The notes beneath the pieces were generated by a model. It was not told the DNA's origin. It did no database searches and saw only the letters and a list, made by a program, of their open reading frames with translations. Below, piece after piece: positions 47,072 through 60,947 of a DNA stretch of 64,000 bases (the first letter of the stretch is position 1; each line of letters starts with the position of its first letter). The position numbers and the translations under genes are program-made. Source of the stretch: Ceratothoa steindachneri (Eukaryota > Arthropoda > Malacostraca > Isopoda > Cymothoidae); assembly GCA_963969495.1 (NCBI GenBank), contig OZ018337.1:81860148-81924147 (forward strand), given 5' to 3'.

Positions 47072-48840
47072 ATATTGACTTTCTGGATTATCGCTAAAAG
47101 TGAATGCAAAAATTCACCAGATTCGTTCTGTTTTATGTATGGTTTCTATGTTGCACCTAAGCATGTATCACATAAAATTATGAAAAGTGCTAAGTACTGG
47201 ATTGCTTATAGACTCTACTTTGGAATAAGTATGGGTGACCAAGAAAAACCATGTTCCACTCATGTGATATGTGGAAGTTGTCAAGCAAATTTAGATGCAT
47301 GACTAAGAGGTGCAAGAAAAGCAAGCCATTAGCTGTGCCTAGAGTTTGTCGAGAGCCCATAAATCATCACGATGATTGTTATTTTTCATGTTTGACATAT
47401 CAAAGTAAGGAAAAGTGAAGGGAAAAATCCCCTCTCTACCCCAACATTTCATCCTCTATTGCAACTGTATCACATGATGATACCTTATTAGGTAAACAGC
47501 CGCCAGAAAATGTAAGTAAATCCTATCAAATTGTAGGCTATATTTTTTGTGACAGAATCACTACTGAAATATTCAAAACATCTAGCTCAGGATTCTTGTA
47601 ATGTTATTACACATAAGGCCAAAATTTATGCTCCAGCTATTAAATGCTTCTCTTTTTATATACATATATATTTCTCAGGTAGAGAGTATAATGTCAAATC
47701 AGGAGAGTCGGAAGGTTGTGACAATGAAGAAATAGATGAAACGTTTGAGCCAAGAATGAGTACCCGTCACACTTTTAAAATCAACGTAAACTGGATGATC
47801 TCATCAGGGAATTGGGTCTCACTCAATTAGCAGCTGAGCTTTTGGCAGGCAAACTTAATGAATGAAATCTGTCGGGGAAGGACTGCAGATCAGCACTATA
47901 CAGGAAGCGCCATGAGGAATTTGAAGTATACTTCGATATAGGTGAGGATCTCTGCTTTTGCAAAGATATTACTGGCTTGTTTACCCCTGTTGAAATTGAA
48001 CAGAATCCTGAGGAATGGCAACCTTTCATAAATATTTTACAAAAAGCCTCGAAGCTGTTTTACTACATAATGAGAATCATTATCCATCTCTGCCTATAGC
48101 ATCTCGGTATAGATAAAGGAAGAATATGAAAATGTAAAAAAGCTTCTCGAGAAGGTAAACTATACTAAGTTTAAATGGGATGTTTGTGGTGATTGAAACT
48201 GGTGCCTTCTTACTCGAATTGTAAGGTGGGTACAGCAAGTATTTATGTTTTCTTTGCTTATGGGCTAGTAGGGATGATCCACAACATTACCATAATGTTG
48301 TGTTACCTCTATAGACCTCGTGTAGAGCATGGCGAAGTTTTGCTGCCTCCACTTCATATAAAGCTCGGTATGCTCAAAGAGTTTGTAAAAGCATTAGATC
48401 ATGGCAGAGAAGCACTTCAAGAGATTCGTCTACTCTTTCCCAAGCTATCAGAGGCCAAATTTAAGGGCGGTATATTTACTGGACCGCAAGTAAGAAAAAT
48501 GTTTAAGTCAGTACAACCTGAGACTGCAATGGTTGATGTCGAAAGTGAGACTTGGTGTCTATTTCGAAATAAAGTGACTGAATTTTTTGGTAAAAATAAA
48601 GACCCAAACTACGAGCACCTGGTAGCAAAACTTTTATATAGTTATAAGAATTTAGGATGTAGAATGTCACTAATTGGGCATTTTTTGCATTCACATTTGG
48701 AGTTTTTTCGTGAAAATCTGTCAGAAGTGAGTGAGAATCATGGTGAGAGGTTCCATCAGGACATTGGTGTAATGGAGAGAAAATAACAAGGAAAATGGGA
48801 CACTGCTATGATGTGGGAATATATGGTTACTGAGGCGTAA
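47072..48840 (+). pseudogene. Pseudogene of an uncharacterised repeated arthropod protein family
   Basis: Plus-strand relic of a large protein I know only as a repetitive, functionally unassigned family in arthropod and some other animal genomes. The N terminus (47072-47300) has an NSPDSFCFMYGFY zinc-like lead, YFGISMGDQEKP, then HVICGSCQANL, a Cys/His cluster suggestive of metal binding. Further segments follow in shifting frames (REP ... DDCYFSCL near 47360; the region around 47830-48000 with YRKRHEEFEVYFDIGED). The best preserved stretch is 48193-48786, with LPPLHIKLGMLKEFV, GIFTGPQVRKM and GERFHQDIGVME. A stop there is followed by QGKWD and an end at 48840. At least five breaks. Transposon origin is plausible but unproven. 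Confidence 0.7.
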
Positions 48841-50160
48841 AGATCAAGGATCTCACAGTAAGAAAGCACATTCTTTATTGCACTTTTAGTAGGTTATCTC
48901 TTATAATCACATTTTTTCATTACTTTAAAAAAGAATAAAAGAACAAAATATTATCAGCTATTTTTCATGGACAATGTCAATCTGCTAAATAAAGGGAACT
49001 GTCGCAGCTATTTATGGTTAGGTTTATATACAAATTTCCAATGAACTCCAAAGATATCGATGCTATGCAATTTTCAATGGTATTTCTGGAATCAGGAGCT
49101 AAATTCACCTTAGAAACACTAAAAACATTTAAAGAACAAAACTAGTGTTACCCAGTGTAATCGATAACCAAATCAAATAAAAAAACAATAACAAAATTAT
49201 GCACTTAAACCAATCCTCATACGGCTGCTTACTTTAATTTGGTTTATTCCTTGGACCCAAAACTGGTTAATCAAAACTCAAGCAGTGATGGTATGCGGTC
49301 AGTAGCTAGTCACAGGTTCACTGTGGATGAATAGCGACCCTCATACGAGCACGAAGCAGTGTGTAGGTTACTACTCATTGATTTACTATTCGCAGATCAA
49401 TCTATTCAATTTTACTGAATGGTAGTTGAAAGGTACAACCAAGTACTCTTCGGATACATCCTAAATGCAGCCTTAGAAAACTGAAAACAACACGCCAATT
49501 CTCATTGTTCGGGGGTGGTTTCAATTATTAAGGAATATTTTGATCGCAGTTTATTTACTTTGTCAACGTTTGCAATAATGGGATTCTATTCTTTTTGGTT
49601 TTTATTATTATTATCAAAGGAGATGATCAAGAGCTTTTGACTTGATAAGACTTGTGCCGAACTTGGTAAATATTTTCCTCGCCTTGAATTTCATTTTATT
49701 ATGATTGCTTTATCTTTGTACGAATAAAGAAGCAACATTCATTATTGTTCTTACGTAAAGGGTTTAATTCAAACAATGCTGACATATCATTTTGAACTTT
49801 GTCAATTTTTGTCTCTCTGATCATTTTTATCTAGCGTCATTTCACGTTCAATATCAATTAATTTTTCTTCTTGTTCAAGAAGTGATGCATTTCGAATTAG
49901 ATTTATTAATTTTAGGAAAAGTTAGAACCTTTCTATTCCCGTTTGTACATTAATGAATATTTGATATATGGTTTTACGAATCTCATTTAGATAATTGAAT
50001 TTCAGTGTCTTTGTTATGCCATAAATCTTTTTGAATGAAGCCATTACGATTGCTGCAACATCTTAACACAAGATACATGAAAAACTAAATAACGAATAAA
50101 TAACTTCCATAGCTCAAAAGTCTAATCGCAAGAAAAAAGATTGGCTCATTGCTAGTTATT
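48841..50160. other. Unassigned AT-rich interval
   Basis: No coding is recognised. A GC-richer patch near 49260-49400 has no identity. Confidence 0.4.
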
Positions 50161-51480
50161 GTATTTCAGAACTTATTTCAAAAGTGGCAGTGCGCATGGG
50201 ATTACTAAAAAACAATTAATTCCATGCTTTAAGAGCGACTCTCATCATTGATGCATCAAGATCTAACAAATGTCTTTAAAAGCATCACCGCTTAGTAATA
50301 AAACTGTAGTTCGACGATTTGATGAAGAGGCTACTGATGATTATAAACAACTTCTATATATGCTTCAACAATGCCATTTTCTTTTCAAATACATCAAACT
50401 AGAATTATTGATAATGATGCATTGCTAATAGTATTTGTCCGCTCATTAAATTTTCAAAAGAAAAAACATACTTCAAAAGTCAAAAAAATCCCATGGAGAA
50501 AAGTTATTGTCTACCAGACAGACGGAGCTGTATCTATGGTTGTCTGCTGTCGGGGCTTTATTCTGCACTTGAAAAGAGAAAGCCTTAAAGTTCGGTATAT
50601 TCATTGCATAATCAATAGTAATCATCATATTGACTGCACTTTTCGAAAAATATTATTGTAACGGCAATTAACAAGATTAAAGCAAATGCTAAAAATCATC
50701 GATTGTTTCAGGAATTATATCAGGATTATGATGAAGCACATGTTCAATTGCTATTGTAGACAACGGTGCGATGGTTTTCAAACCTTCAATACATGATACG
50801 TTTTTCCAGTTTTTCAAAGTGCGCTGCACCTTTTGAAAAAAAAAGAATTTGGTTTGTTCTCTAAAGTAAGAGAGATAGAAAATCATGTTCTTTACTTAGC
50901 TTACATTTTGACACAGATTAATGATGTGAACTTGCCTCATTAAGTGAAAATTGTGCAGTGGTTCTGTGTAATAAGGTAATCTGCTTAGCCATCGACAAAT
51001 TCAATGCATTCAAATTAAAATTATTCAAAGTGATTTGATCAGTTTCCAGGATTGTTATCAATAAAAAATGAGTCCAGAGAAGCCGAATTAGATATATTTT
51101 GTAATCACCTTAATACAAAACAAAGAAGCATGAAAATAGTTTGGAAGATATGATCAATCTTGGAGTTGCAGCACAAACACAAGTGATGTTGAGGTTACCC
51201 GTCAAGAAAAACTATTTCAAATAAAATATGATTTTGAAAATCAAGTTTATTTTAACGATGTAGATCCTGACAAATTTGGCAGAAGAAGAAAATGGCCGAG
51301 CTTTTTCGAAGTCTTTGGTACATACTTGGTCGAAAGTCGGTTCAGTGTCGCGAATCCTATTTTTACCACGGAAGAAAATGATTGAATAAATAGAAAGAGG
51401 AGACCTTTGATTTTTGCAGAAAGTGAAGTTGACAACAATGCCTTAGTTACCCAAAATCAAGCTCAATTATCACAAAAAAA
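50161..51480 (+). pseudogene. ZBED5/SCAND3-like hAT transposase relic
   Basis: Plus-strand relic of the hAT-derived family that includes ZBED5. Near 50288 PLSNKTVVRRFDEEATDDY matches the family's SNDTVxRRI block. After a frameshift comes a stretch at 50371-50661 with IIDNDALL, then QTDGAVSMVVCCRGF (the TDGA-x-AM-x-G block carrying a catalytic Asp) and VRYIHCIIN. The middle is unreadable. The C-terminal dimerisation region (51307-51477) has FGTYLVESRFSVANPI and, after a stop, an ALVTQNQAQLS tail. The N-terminal BED finger is not found. Several stops make it inactive. It is about the right length (1.3 kb) to be most of the catalytic part. Confidence 0.72.
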
Positions 51481-51574
51481 CATAAATATTATTGAAGTAC
51501 AGTTTTTATCTACAGATTTATAATTTTCAACCAGAGGCGGGCAAAAAGCTTCTTATTTAAAAAATATCGTAACA

Positions 51575-51590
51575 TTCGTTCATGAACGAA
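51575..51590. repeat. Perfect 16-bp palindrome
   Basis: TTCGTTCATGAACGAA. It lies 40 bp right of CAGAGGCGGGCAAAAAGC (51532-51549), which resembles a hAT terminal repeat (CAGNGGYGGGCAA). A second, non-coding hAT end may therefore begin here. Confidence 0.6.
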
Positions 51591-54500
51591 CAAGGGTGTG
51601 AACGCCATAGTATATTATTGTATAAAACACACTTTTCTTGTCATGTTAACATCCTATTCCAAAGTATTTTACCTTTAAATAAACAAATGTTAAATATTTG
51701 TATTAATTTCCCTCAGACAGGTGGTGACGAATTCATTTTTCCAATCATCAAATCTCCTTCAAATGACAAGGCAGAGTAAAAAGAGCTGAACATATTTTCT
51801 CATTTACAAGCGGGTTTTATTCAAGTTTTATTTTTAAAAGATGTAAATAAAAACTTCCTCACACGTTTGACTAAGACGTGACATATAGAAACAAAGGTTT
51901 CGAATTTACTAGAGTAGGCTGCTACTCTAGGAAGAAACATGCTTTCAATTTTTTATATACATAAAATAATGATAAACTTAACCTGAAAACTAACTAGCAA
52001 AAGTACCGTCTACCAATATATATCCTTACACATTATGGATTTCAATACATAGACAAAATATATATAAAATTATTTCATTAACAAAAAGAACTATAAAAAT
52101 TATGTTTTTACCTCGTATTGACATTAAAAATATGCTAATAAATAATCAGTGGTCGCTTACTTTAAGTATATTCGTTTTCTTCCTTGATTTTGATGTGTTC
52201 AGCTGTGATAATTTCGGCTGTTATTCATTGTTAGTTTCTTAGAGAATTTAAAAGTTATTTGATAATTGTGAAGTTTTCCACTATTGTTGTGATATTGTTG
52301 ACGGTACCATATATAAAGTTTTGGGTGACCAAGAGTCGTTGGTTGGAGAAGAGTTTAGATAAGAAGTGCCATTCCTTTGGAGATTATTAAAATATTCGTC
52401 ATAGGATTTTTGTCCCTTAGTTTTCCCTCCTTTAAAATATGTACAAAATATACGTTTATTCAGTGAAAAAGGAATAAACTAAAATCAAAATGTGAAAAAT
52501 TATATAGAAAATGTTGTCTATAATGCGGAAAGTTCCTTAAAAAAACAAGAGGAAATTATAACAGTTTTTCCTAAATGAAAATGGGGAGGCAATGTGGTTG
52601 ACTGAGTGCTTAACGCCTTGGCCCCTCGTTCTCGCAATATTAAAAGAAAGTGGATTTAATAGGATCAATCTTATCAAATATTTCCAGAAATATTACATTT
52701 ACACTGTAAAACTATGTAATGAGTAGTGAAGAAATAAAGTTTACCAAAAAGGAAGAAATGAAGTCGACATGATACATGAGACCGCAGATTTACAATGATG
52801 CAATTCTTTAACCCTGAAAATCCGTCATATGCATTAGGAGGTCGATCCGGATCTCGCGTTCGTACACATATCATTTTTTCTCCTTTAACATAAAAATAAA
52901 ATTCTTTCCAACAAACTAAATCATCAATATTTCCGATATAGATTACGGCTTCTCTGTTTCTACAACTTCCAGAAAATTGAGATTAAGCTTGACCCTCAAA
53001 CCCATACGCAAACCCGAAGGTAAACTCTCAAACCCGACGAAATATATCGCAAAGCACATTTCCCTTCTCTTTTTTAAAGCTGGTTTACATTAGTTGGCCA
53101 TTTCTCTGGAATAAATAACTAGGTTCTGTTGCTATCAGCTTAGATATGATGAACCGAAGAGTGGAATGTATAATTGGCGAAGAACAAGAAAAGATCTAAC
53201 AGCAGTATGAACTTGAGTAATTTAGGTTCATTCTTCTCTAATTTCTAGAATGAAACGAGTACATAATAAGAAAATTTAATGCATATGGCATAGATTTTAC
53301 TTAATCCTTCTTTATGGACTTCTTAAAATAATTTTTTAACATTAGAAAAAGAAGAAAAAGGGATTAGTAGATGTAAGACTAGGAAGATGAAAGCATTTAA
53401 AATACAAGAAAAAGGTGAGAAAGCAATGAAATTTCCAGAAAGGTAAGTAAAGAAAATGCGTAATGTGCCCCAGTGAAGAAAACAAAGGATTTTCCATTGG
53501 AGTAGTTCGAGTCCGCGATTTAATAACTTAGACATAGCAACTTTTTGGTTTCGTTTCCTTTAAAAATACAAAGAGAAAAAAAAGACTCGCCCAAAAAGGA
53601 CGTTTGAAGAGCGGCGCATTTCCCGATCAGCTCCTAATTCATCCCGCTGGGTTGAATAAATTTCCATCACCCTCACATTTGCTCTTGAGATGCTTTGTTT
53701 ACACCGTCCATTTCATCACAACTGAACCTTGCAATGGTTATACAAATATTATTCCTTTTTTAAGAATACAAAGTGAAAATTTTACAAATTATTGCTGTGA
53801 TGTGGCATCGAAAAAGAAGTGAGAAGTAAAAGATCAAAAGTTACTCATGTCTAACCGAGAGCCTTGAAAGGAATTAGTTATCACTGTTTTAAAAGATATT
53901 TGAGATCCTGTTAAAATATGGTGGCCAACACCCCGCCCCATCAATTAATTCACCGTAAAAGTTTGCTCTCGATGGCTTATCTGACGTTCGTTAATATGTA
54001 TCGGTTTTTGACGATGGGGGGAATGAGAAATAGCCTTTCTCCTTTATTTGGGGCACATTTTGGAGGGCATTTGGGGCGCAGTTACACAACTCTTTTCATT
54101 CATCGTTTCTTCCAAACCCGTTATTCATACAAACGAAGAAGCCAGCTTCAGATTAAAGTCACTGTCCTACACGCAATCTTTCTAGATTTTTTTGTCGACG
54201 AACAAATTTATAGAATAAATTTCTGATTTAATTATACATGTGGCAACTAATTGCCTTTAATTTGGAGAAACCATCAAAATTCTTTGCAAGCAAACTATTA
54301 ATATATTTAAACCTTCCATCATTTATGCTGGTTTTAAGTATATTTCCATATATGCAACAATTATTAAATTCATCGGTCCATTTAAAAAAGATGGCGGATT
54401 AACCCCCTTAGATTAACCTTGAAATTAACGGAAATTCCATTTTCTTATATACCTATAGGATGACCATAATAGGGGGCTTCTATGAATAAACATGAATAAA

Positions 54501-55225
54501 AGTATTTTCTTTTGATTGTATATATGATACATAATCCTAATTTTTACGACTGCCATAACTTTTATTACTAAATCCTAGGTACTTTTGTAACTAGATCCTG
54601 TGGTCAACATGGCAACCCATGTCCTCCAATTTTAATATGCACATTATGTGTGTAATTATATGATTGTATTACAGATTTGCACACAGCTTCCTGGACTATT
54701 CCTACCTCTTTTCTGACCATTTCGATATCTACCATTATACTACCTGCAATAAATACGGAATGCTATCACATTTTTTAATAAAACAAGAATTAACACATAG
54801 TTTTTGGATAAAATTTATAAAATTGATTCATTATAAAACTAATTTTAAAGAATACAGATAGAAATTGAGAGTAAATGTGAAAATTCTGCATTTTATCTTT
54901 AATTCTTACATTCTTTACATCAGGATCTGCAACTTAGTTGATGCAAAATAATTGCCAAAATTGTATCTATAATTCTATCGCTAATTTCTTAAAGAGGCTG
55001 ATGCTATAATAAATTTTTTGACCAAATTTCATTTGTCGTTTAGCATTTTTTATCCCAGTTTTCGAAAATCTGTTTGCTCCCCAAAATTTCCAAATTATCC
55101 TGATCGGTCATCTTCATATCTCCCGAGTGCTTAAAATCCCTTTTTGTAAGGCAAAGCGTCATAAGTTTTAGCAAGGAAGGAATTACATAAAAACTATCGG
55201 ATAAACTTAGATAACTGATCGAAAG
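51591..55225. other. Unassigned AT-rich interval
   Basis: Most is AT-rich without signal. At about 52589-52625 the text GTGGTTGACTGAGTGCTTAA resembles the A-box half of a tRNA-Ser/Leu, but no matching B box or cloverleaf follows. The 102-codon plus frame at 53918-54226 is unrecognised. Confidence 0.35.
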
Positions 55226-55303
55226 AGGTTTAAAGAGAAATCAAAGCTACATGATAGACAACGAACAGGAAGACCACGGAAGATATCAATGATATATGCC
55301 TAA
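55226..55303 (+). pseudogene. Tc1-like transposase N-terminal scrap
   Basis: Twenty-five codons, including LHDRQRTGRPRKIS, before TAA. This is the linker between the two helix-turn-helix units of Tc1-type DNA-binding domains, where a GRPR AT-hook-like motif is conserved. No further blocks are recognised downstream. Confidence 0.5.
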
Positions 55304-58300
55304 TTCATCTGAGTGACTTCTCTCACCTTCAAGATTACGAGTACGTAGATATGAGTAACTTTATACAGGACACTTTTACTCCACAGATGGGTATGTTGAA
55401 ATGGGTGTGCCCCAAGGGCATCAAAACCACCTTAACATGTTATTGAGTATTTTAACTTTAAATACCAGTCAATCCAAGTTCCTATATTTATAAACATATG
55501 TAAAAAACACATTTCCTCTGAAAGTCTAATGCCACTATGTTTATTATATAAACTCATTATGTCTCAATCCTATACTATATCATTTCTTGGCCTTTAATAA
55601 ATATTTGTTCCTTTGAAAGAAATTAGAAAATATAACCAATTTAAATTTTAAGAAAATCATCCCTAATATTCTTAATAGGTCGAACAGGGGTCGAGAGCGG
55701 TTTAGGCTCGGAAAAGTTTGGACATTTTATCCACTAATTCATTACCGCTGATTTTGTATCTGACATCAGTTTTTACCCATCACTTATTTTTTTAGAGATT
55801 TTCTTATTATTCATAATGTTCTTCATTAAAGTTTATCTTGCACAAGTGTAAAAACTAAACATTCAGGTGCATATAAACCTTTATTTTGTACATGAACATC
55901 TCACATATATAGCAAATTACTTACTATATTTGACATCTTCATCTAATTTGGTCATATTTCAATCAAAGGTGTTTCTTCACTCGGCCTTTAAAGATGTGAT
56001 TTTGATCAGTTGACATCAATTCACCAAAGAACCACGAATCTTTTTGAATATTTTTGGCCATGTAATGATAAATTTCAAATTTGTTTATTTTGTTCCCTTT
56101 TGATTTGGGGCAGGGGCATTCTAAACTAAGATTACTTATTTGAAGCTGATGTGGCTTTCAAAATATTGGAAAACTTAATTTTCATCAAATTACAACAACT
56201 GATACCATTTATTAAATCATTTCAACATTTAATAGGTGTAATAGCATCGATTTAATTTTAATCAAAGATGAATATAGGAATAATTCGGTTGTTCTCGTTT
56301 TGGTTTAAGCAATGCGTGATGCGTCCGTGAAAATAATATTTCCAAAATGCCTGATTAAATAATTATAAAAAGAAAATACTTAGATTTGCCCCACTTTAAT
56401 TATGGAGAGTGGCGAGGTCAGGAGAGTTCACAACTTTCCAACACCTAGAAATCTAAATTATTTAAATGTGCTATGTATTTACGCGAACTTTAATTTCCCC
56501 TCCACTCTTTTTTTCTTTTACGACTCTCTCTGTTAAATAATTTTTGCTTTTCAGTTTTTAGGAATGGTTAAAACCTTTAAAAGAAGCCTCAAAACATAAT
56601 AAAGTATAAAGGGGGGAAAAATGTCTTAAAATAACAAGCCGGGAGAGAAAAGAGGAGTTTATTTTAATTCACCTGAGAATCAAAATTATCACAATTTTCT
56701 AGAAACGAGTCCGATTTCAGAATGAGTAGTTGTTCCACCTTGTGGTCGAATTTCATTTTATCTTCAAGCGAAATTAGCAAACTTTATATTTTTGAACATT
56801 TACGATTTAACTTTTCTCAGAGCCGCCAGTATTATGGTTTTGTAGATTTCTTTTCACTTTATTCTCTATTTTTATCCTACCATGTTTTAGAATAGAATTA
56901 AATTTTCCTAATGAAACTTATCACATCTTCTTCTAGTAAACTGGTTGGTTCTGGTTTGGTATGAAATGCACAATGGGATCTTCGTTTAGGCCCACATTCC
57001 CTTACAATTTGGTTGGTTTCATTCAAAATGTTTCGGTCTCTTATTTAACTGAACAACGAGGTCTCTTACTCTGTCCCTCTTTAGTCCAATATTTATGGAG
57101 GAAAGTGTTTATTATGTTTCTTCTTTTTTATTAGCTTCCGTCCTTTCTGCCATTTAAATGCGTGAATTTTTCTTTATTATTTTCGTCTTCTTTATTTATT
57201 GGTTAGATGTCTCATTATTGGATCACACCAGAATATTTTACATTTCTTATTCGCTTTCCTTTACATTAAATTACCACCATCTCGATTAGCCAATATCTTT
57301 CTGCACGAAGTTCGTCCTACGTTGGAGAAACGAAATCCACCTCATCCTCGAGAATTTAATTCCCTCGCTGCTTTTAAGAATCCCGAAGGTGTAACCATTC
57401 TTGCCCCTTGGATTTTAACCAGATCCATGGGAGTCATTAGTTATCTATTCTTTCGAAATTCCAGAGCCATATTTTTTTTTTCATATTTTATTATTCCTTA
57501 ATAATATCTTTCTCAACTTCACTTTCTGGAAAGTTAAATTGAATATCGAAAATCTTTATAATATTGCTAAAAAATTCCTTTGGAGAGCTATCTGTATTCC
57601 TTGAGAAAAAGAAGTCTCAAAAAACATAATTTCCGAAGAAGTGATCCGATTTTCTAATCCCATACGAATTTTGATTTGTTTAACAACAATAAAAGTGAAT
57701 AATGTAGAATTGTCCTTTTTTTTAGCTACACGATTTTTTTAACAAAGCAATATATTGCAATAATTTTGCATATTATTTTCAAATATGCTAGGAAGATTAT
57801 ATCAATTCTGACTATTAATAAACCACGATCACTTCTAATCGATATGAATTTTTTAATACAAATTTATTCTCCTCAAACATCCATTTAATTTGAGAAAATA
57901 TAGATTTCGCAGGAAGAGAGTTTCTAAATTTTTTTCAAATAATAAAGCTTGTTCCAAGTTAAAAATATCATATAAACAAAATAGGTACGCCAAGGTCAGT
58001 AATCATATAGATTTAAAAAGATGTGGAATCATCAACTTGAATTAAGAATATACTTATTTTATTCTTTCAACTATTTCTTTGCTGCTTCGAATAATGGTAA
58101 ACGTTGTAGGAGAGCTGAAGGATCTTTACATTTGAAAGCAGTTTCCAATGAAATCCCTATGATTTTTTCACTAATTGCCTAAGGACAGCCATATTATTTA
58201 ATACTCTTTGCAATATCATACGACACAAAATTAGCATCAAATAATTTGGTAGCATTTGTTTGGTTTTCACCTTTTTAAATTTGCAATGCGTTCAGTCGCT

Positions 58301-60942
58301 TTATCTGAAAACGTTAATTGTTTTACAGCTTCGCTGTTATCTTTTTTTGGCTCTCCCTGCCTTTACTCCTAAAAAGAGAGTGTATGTTGTAGCAGATAGA
58401 GTGCCCCTGTTACAGCTGAAATTTCGAGACACGACACGGTCTCTCAACACAGGGCTCCATGAAAAGTAAGGATCTTCTCTTGTCATCATTTGCACCTCTT
58501 TAATAGAAATGCTCCTCTACCATTTTCGCGAATATCTAGACTCAACAAATGGAGAAGGAAAGCGTAAAACATTTAAAAAATATAATACCTGACATTACCA
58601 GGTATTGGTTTATAATAGGAAATTATACCAAAAACAAAAGCCATAAGAAGACCTATTTTTCCTAGCCAAACGAAAGGAATTTCTTTTAATGTTTGATTCA
58701 AAATCAAACATTTGATCTGTTTCTTGGTGTTGGCCTCATTTATATTCGCATATAAAATGAACAAAAAAATAGGAGAAAAATGCGTTGAAAACACAAACTA
58801 TGATAAATGGTTTTACAAATTTACAAATGAGATACTGAAGGACCGATGAGTGACTCAAACTAATTGGACTGAACCCACACTAGGCTTCTAAGGGTTTCAG
58901 GGGTGAGTTCACTGAGTCGCAAATTAAGGATTATGAAATGTTTAATCGTCACCCGGAAATTTTTAATGAACAAGTTTTCTCCATATTTAATAAAATGCTT
59001 TGGAATACGACAACATAAAATATATAAATAAGTTTTTCCGTTCGTTTAAATTTTAGCCCACCGAGAATTTAATTTCCGCCCCAATATTGGGGGCAATCGT
59101 CTAGTTTTAAAAACCCTTGTCTCTATCATCCATTGACTAACGTCCTTATCTTTTAGTATTAATTCTCCTTTTCCTAAAAACCTAAACCAAATGTTTGTGT
59201 TTTTCTATGTCCGTCCTACAGAAATGAAAGTCCTGAAATATGAAATTTCCTCATGTAAATGCACTTAATCGCAATAAAAGGTAAATCCAGTTCAATATAT
59301 GAAAGTGGATGATCTTTGATTCTCATCTTCATCTATGAATATCTTTGTTCATTTGCTTCCATTTCACGTTAGGTAAATGGTACTTTAAAGCCAAACGTAT
59401 TGGGCCTTTAACCAATTTTTTGTAATTTCTTTTATTACTCTTTATTCATATGCTGTCACTTTGCCGTCTGGTATTTCCATTACTATGGCTCAACATGCTT
59501 GTTTTTGATGTGGTTATTTTATGTAAGTTAAATTTTTAAATCAGGACGAACAAACATGGAAAGAGACCTACATAATTTAAAATCCCTCTCTAAACCCTTT
59601 GAAGTTAGAATATAATGCTTAAGTGAGTCGATGACGGAAAGAGAATATTTTTATTTTGTTACAACTTTTAACATAATTCAAATCTTTTATTTTGGATCCA
59701 GGGTGTTGAAAACTTTGTTTAAACATATTCTGGATGAAATATTTTATTTTCCTTTCAGCTTTTGTGTAAATAGGAGAGCAAAGTTTCTTTACTCCTCGCC
59801 AAATAATGGATGTGCAGGTTGAAAATTAATTAAAAGGTTTCAGTTTGATATCATTCAATGCATGTGGTTTGGTTTTCATGCACATGATTCTAGGATTCGT
59901 AATTGTGAGCATATTTGATTTTTTCTTATTGTTTTACTTACAGATGACTAAATATACGAGTCTACTATAACAACAGCATTGCGAATTGTGAAAGCTGAAA
60001 ATGGTTCTTCACTACCGATTTCTTTGTTTTTTGACACCATGGCGAAGGCTTGTGATTATTTTTATTTACAATTTTGTTAGCTTGGAGGAAAAACTGAAAT
60101 ATTGTCGATTCTTAGATGACAGATTTGCTCTGTTGACATTTTGTTAAGCTTTTTATTCTAATAAATATAAACGAGGTCTTTATTTAAAGAGTAATAGAAA
60201 GAATCTACCTCTTAGCTATTTATGTCGGAATTTCTAAAAATAATTGATATTCTTCTTATTTCTTATTATTTTCCTTTGAATTTTCACTCCGCATGGTTTT
60301 CTTTGTTTTCTTTAGAGTAATTTGGTAGAAGCTAATAAATATTTAATTTGATTCTATTTGTTCTTTTATATCTAATTATTTCGGTTTATATAATTATTCA
60401 TCATAGAATTTTTTTTTAATAAATTTGGACACAGTCGTTTGGGTCGATTTTTAAACATTAATAGATATGCTCTGTTTTGTTTTTTCTTGATCACTTTCTC
60501 CATTTTATACTTTTCCCTAAGAAATCAGTTCGTGCCGAATCGAAACCAGTTTGTGCTCTGTTTCTGCCGCACCCGATTTGTAGGGCTACATTAGTTTCAA
60601 TCTTAACGCATCTTTTTCTTTAACTTTTCTTACAACCGATTTAGAGAACTTCTCCAGAGCCTATTTATACCCCCTGTCTTTGCCTTTAATTGGTCACTTA
60701 GTTTGAAATGCCTCTTTAAAGGCTGATGGAGGCAGCGGTTCGAATTTTGTCATCGTTACGATGCTTCACCTTACTTGAATCTAAACGGCAAAACAATTTA
60801 TTTAAATTAAAGTAGATTCATGGAATTTAGCTTCCTGCGTTTGTGTAGAGAAATCTGAATATATAAAGAGTTGTATAAGCTGCAATGCTAAATTGTCAAC
60901 AATTCCCTAGTCCAAGAAATTAAATGAAATTTCTATTGAAAT
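55304..60942. other. Unassigned AT-rich interval
   Basis: No supported gene in 5.6 kb. The 100-codon plus frame at 57199-57501 is unrecognised. A less AT-rich stretch near 60520-60780, containing TATTTATA near 60661-60668, is a possible but unsupported promoter. Confidence 0.35.
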
Positions 60943-60947
60943 ATAGT

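Noticed and set aside
48503..48694. 63-codon minus-strand frame
   Set aside because: Shadow of the better supported plus-strand pseudogene at 48193-48786.
51247..51438. 63-codon minus-strand frame
   Set aside because: Shadow of the hAT dimerisation region read on the plus strand.
52589..52860. tRNA-Ser/Leu-like A-box text, possible tRNA-derived SINE
   Set aside because: No matching B box within about 60 bp, no tail or duplication found; noted only as a weak resemblance.
53918..54226. 102-codon plus-strand frame
   Set aside because: No motif or neighbouring exon that reads as protein.
57199..57501. 100-codon plus-strand frame
   Set aside because: No recognisable family, and composition is typical of chance frames in the area.
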